Below, piece after piece: positions 62,629-64,000 of a stretch of DNA of 64,000 nt. The notes under the pieces are model-generated. The model was not told where the DNA came from, did not search any database, and saw only the letters and a program-made list of their open reading frames with translations. This DNA comes from Microvirga lotononidis (GTDB lineage Bacteria > Pseudomonadota > Alphaproteobacteria > Rhizobiales > Beijerinckiaceae). The position numbers were made by a program, and so were the translations under genes. The DNA lies in contig NZ_CP141050.1 of assembly GCF_034627025.1 (NCBI RefSeq), positions 744,001 through 808,000 of the forward strand, in the 5' to 3' direction. Position 1 is the stretch's first letter; every line of letters starts with the position of its first letter.

Positions 62629-63474
62629 TCAGTTGACCCCATAGATCTTTTTCAGAGCGTCCGGCATGGGATCGTTCGTGCGCCGGATGGTCTCGAATTG
62701 ACGGCTTGCCACCCTTTTCCGCTCCGGCTTGTTCGGCTTTGCAGCCGCCGCATGTGTCGAAGCCGTTTGGACGGCGGAAGGCTCATCCACCAGCGTATCG
62801 AGAGCCGTCATGAAGCCTTTCATCGAGGCTGCAAGCTCAATCGTCTCAGAGCCGAGTGCATAGCGGAAGCGGATGTTGCTCGCACCCAGGATCAACTGTT
62901 GCGCGGTCGTGTCGGCCGGAATGTAGAATTCACAGGTCGAACCGGAGCAGGCCCATTCCTCCTTGCCGAACTCACGGATGAAGCCACCGATCGCCAGTTG
63001 GACCTTGTTGGCCGGATTGGCCGCAGCCGGGAACGAGACGAGAAAGAACGGCTTCTTCTGTGAGGACTCGACCAGCTTCCACGTCAGCGCCCACTTGCCG
63101 CCAAGCCCTAGCTCTTGCTCAAGACGGCAGACGCGGCGGTTGCGGGACTCGATTTCGTCACAGGCCAGCCGCCAATCGCCATAGAAGCGTGACGACGACA
63201 CATAATCACCATCACTCACCGGCTCACCGGGAACAATGGCGCTCGCCAGCGCCAGCCGCGCCAGTGCAGGCGCGGCGGCTTGAGGAGCGGGAGCCGGAGA
63301 CGCCGGTTGCGCAGGCGCGGCCGGAGCCGGGGCTTGCGCCTGGGGCGCTTCCGCCTTCGCATCTGAGGGAACGAGCGGCTGTTGTGCCAGGGCCGCCGAT
63401 CCGATCAGGGTTATGGCGCTCACCGCCGTCAGCGCCAGGAGCCCGGCAAACTGGATCTTCGAGTAATCTTTCAT
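62629..63474 (-). CDS. IalB-family (invasion-associated locus B) exported protein
   Basis: 281 residues. Signal peptide, then an Ala/Pro/Gln-rich spacer (residues about 40-75). The IalB-like domain follows: FYGDWRLACDEIESRNRRVCRLEQEL (GDW-x-C...CR-x-Q), and a late ACSGSTCEFYIPADT Cys pair. In Bartonella IalB supports invasion of red cells; elsewhere it is a conserved periplasmic protein of unknown role. AGGGG precedes the ATG. It follows the adhesin gene by 10 bases and is probably cotranscribed. Confidence 0.88.
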   Translation of the reverse strand: MKDYSKIQFAGLLALTAVSAITLIGSAALAQQPLVPSDAKAEAPQAQAPAPAAPAQPASPAPAPQAAAPALARLALASAIVPGEPVSDGDYVSSSRFYGDWRLACDEIESRNRRVCRLEQELGLGGKWALTWKLVESSQKKPFFLVSFPAAANPANKVQLAIGGFIREFGKEEWACSGSTCEFYIPADTTAQQLILGASNIRFRYALGSETIELAASMKGFMTALDTLVDEPSAVQTASTHAAAAKPNKPERKRVASRQFETIRRTNDPMPDALKKIYGVN

Positions 63475-63484
63475 CGTCAGCCCC

Positions 63485-64000
63485 TTAGTTCAGCGTGAAG
63501 GACATTCCGCCCGCCACGCCCCATTCCCCGTCAGTCGTGCTTGCGGAAATGTTGTAGCGTGCAACGCCGTCGTCGCTGTTCCAGCCGACGCCGATCGCCA
63601 TGGCCGACGAGCCGCGCCAGTGACCGGCACCAGCCGCGACGCTGGCCTTGCCGGGACGCGGATCGTATCGGAGAGACCCCGTAGCAAGGCCGACCGCCGC
63701 CGCCGCCCTTGCCTCTTTGCGGACCTCCGCGACTTCGCCGGAGAGCGCACTGAAACGACGATCCACATACTCCTGCATCACGCTCATGCGGTTGTCGGTA
63801 TAGGTCTTCCCGCCCCCGGCCGCCGCCCGAAGCTGACGCAGGTTCACCGCGTCAAAGTCCTGTTGACCGTCCGCCACATTGCTGATCTGGACCGGCTTGC
63901 TCTTGTCGCCGCCGCGCAGAGTGACCCGGTTTCCTTTCGAGCCGTCCTCATTGCGGTCATACTTGATCGTGGCGTCATCGAGGGCGGCAATCGCGCCGCC
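63485..64000 (-). CDS. YadA-type trimeric autotransporter adhesin (C-terminal part)
   Basis: The right end of the window cuts this gene; 172 C-terminal codons are visible and the frame is open to base 64000. ISNVADGQQDFDAVNLRQL is a neck motif of trimeric autotransporters; a coiled-coil with YTDNRMSVMQEYVDRRFSALSGEVAEVRKEA follows and the last 75 residues form the membrane anchor ending GEWGVAGGMSFTLN (terminal beta strand). These anchors form a 12-strand pore as a trimer and display the stalk and head outside. Signal peptide and head lie outside the window. Confidence 0.88.
   Translation of the reverse strand, partial: GGAIAALDDATIKYDRNEDGSKGNRVTLRGGDKSKPVQISNVADGQQDFDAVNLRQLRAAAGGGKTYTDNRMSVMQEYVDRRFSALSGEVAEVRKEARAAAAVGLATGSLRYDPRPGKASVAAGAGHWRGSSAMAIGVGWNSDDGVARYNISASTTDGEWGVAGGMSFTLN

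Noticed and set aside
1..64000. tRNA genes, rRNA, CRISPR arrays, replication origin
   Set aside because: No cloverleaf, array of spaced repeats or iteron cluster was recognised on reading both strands; a proper search with covariance models was not possible.

Overview
The window looks like an accessory-rich stretch, possibly plasmid-borne, from an alphaproteobacterium of the Hyphomicrobiales (Microvirga/Methylobacterium-like). This is inferred from the GC-rich coding style, the HWE-type histidine kinase, FixJ-type regulators, an alphaproteobacterial cytochrome b, IalB-type proteins and a Brucella/Agrobacterium-type virB gene order. No tRNA, rRNA, CRISPR array, relaxase or replication gene was seen.

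Layout. 0.2-7 kb: an HWE sensor kinase, an HD-domain protein and a co-directional set (alkylhydroperoxidase-like protein, NmrA-like NAD(P)-binding protein, cupin, alpha/beta hydrolase). 7.3-13.6 kb: a complete IS5-type element sits exactly on the stop codon of the last gene of a signalling operon, made of a seven-PAS kinase, a FixJ-type regulator, a lone receiver and another FixJ-type regulator. 13.9-24.5 kb: an orphan cytochrome b, a second NmrA-like protein, a mechanosensitive channel with a cyclic-nucleotide domain, a winged-helix/TPR regulator, an orphan flagellar hook gene and a large MscS-type channel. 25-26.7 kb: an ECF41 (SigJ-like) sigma factor divergent from a CMD-family gene. Both start regions carry TGTCACA-N16-CGTC, the promoter type known for ECF41, so the pair looks self-regulated.

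27-31 kb is a decayed zone: an IS110 transposase, two paralogous small unknown proteins, a receiver that has lost its phospho-acceptor, and remnants of a kinase and an FAD oxidoreductase. 31.5-37.6 kb: a class III adenylate cyclase, a TetR-controlled EmrAB-type efflux operon with three perfect GGTAA-N6-TTACC operators, and a second TetR gene. 37.7-45.5 kb: a stop-interrupted DUF2585 gene, hydrolases, a metallo-beta-lactamase-fold enzyme, and IS630 and IS30 remnants.

45.7-61.1 kb is a type IV secretion locus built as two divergent operons. The minus-strand operon runs virB1-B2-B3-B4-B5-like, a lysozyme-like gene, virB6-B8-B9-B10-B11 and virD4. The plus-strand operon encodes exported and membrane proteins of unknown role, a second VirB5-like protein, a VirB7-like lipoprotein, a nuclease-fold protein lacking catalytic residues, and a probable DNA-binding protein. 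Past a bidirectional terminator, 61.2-64 kb holds an RTX serralysin-like protease, an IalB-type protein and the C-terminal end of a YadA-type trimeric adhesin that runs off the window. Secretion system, adhesin, IalB protein and protease together suggest interaction with a host or other cells, rather than (or besides) conjugation.
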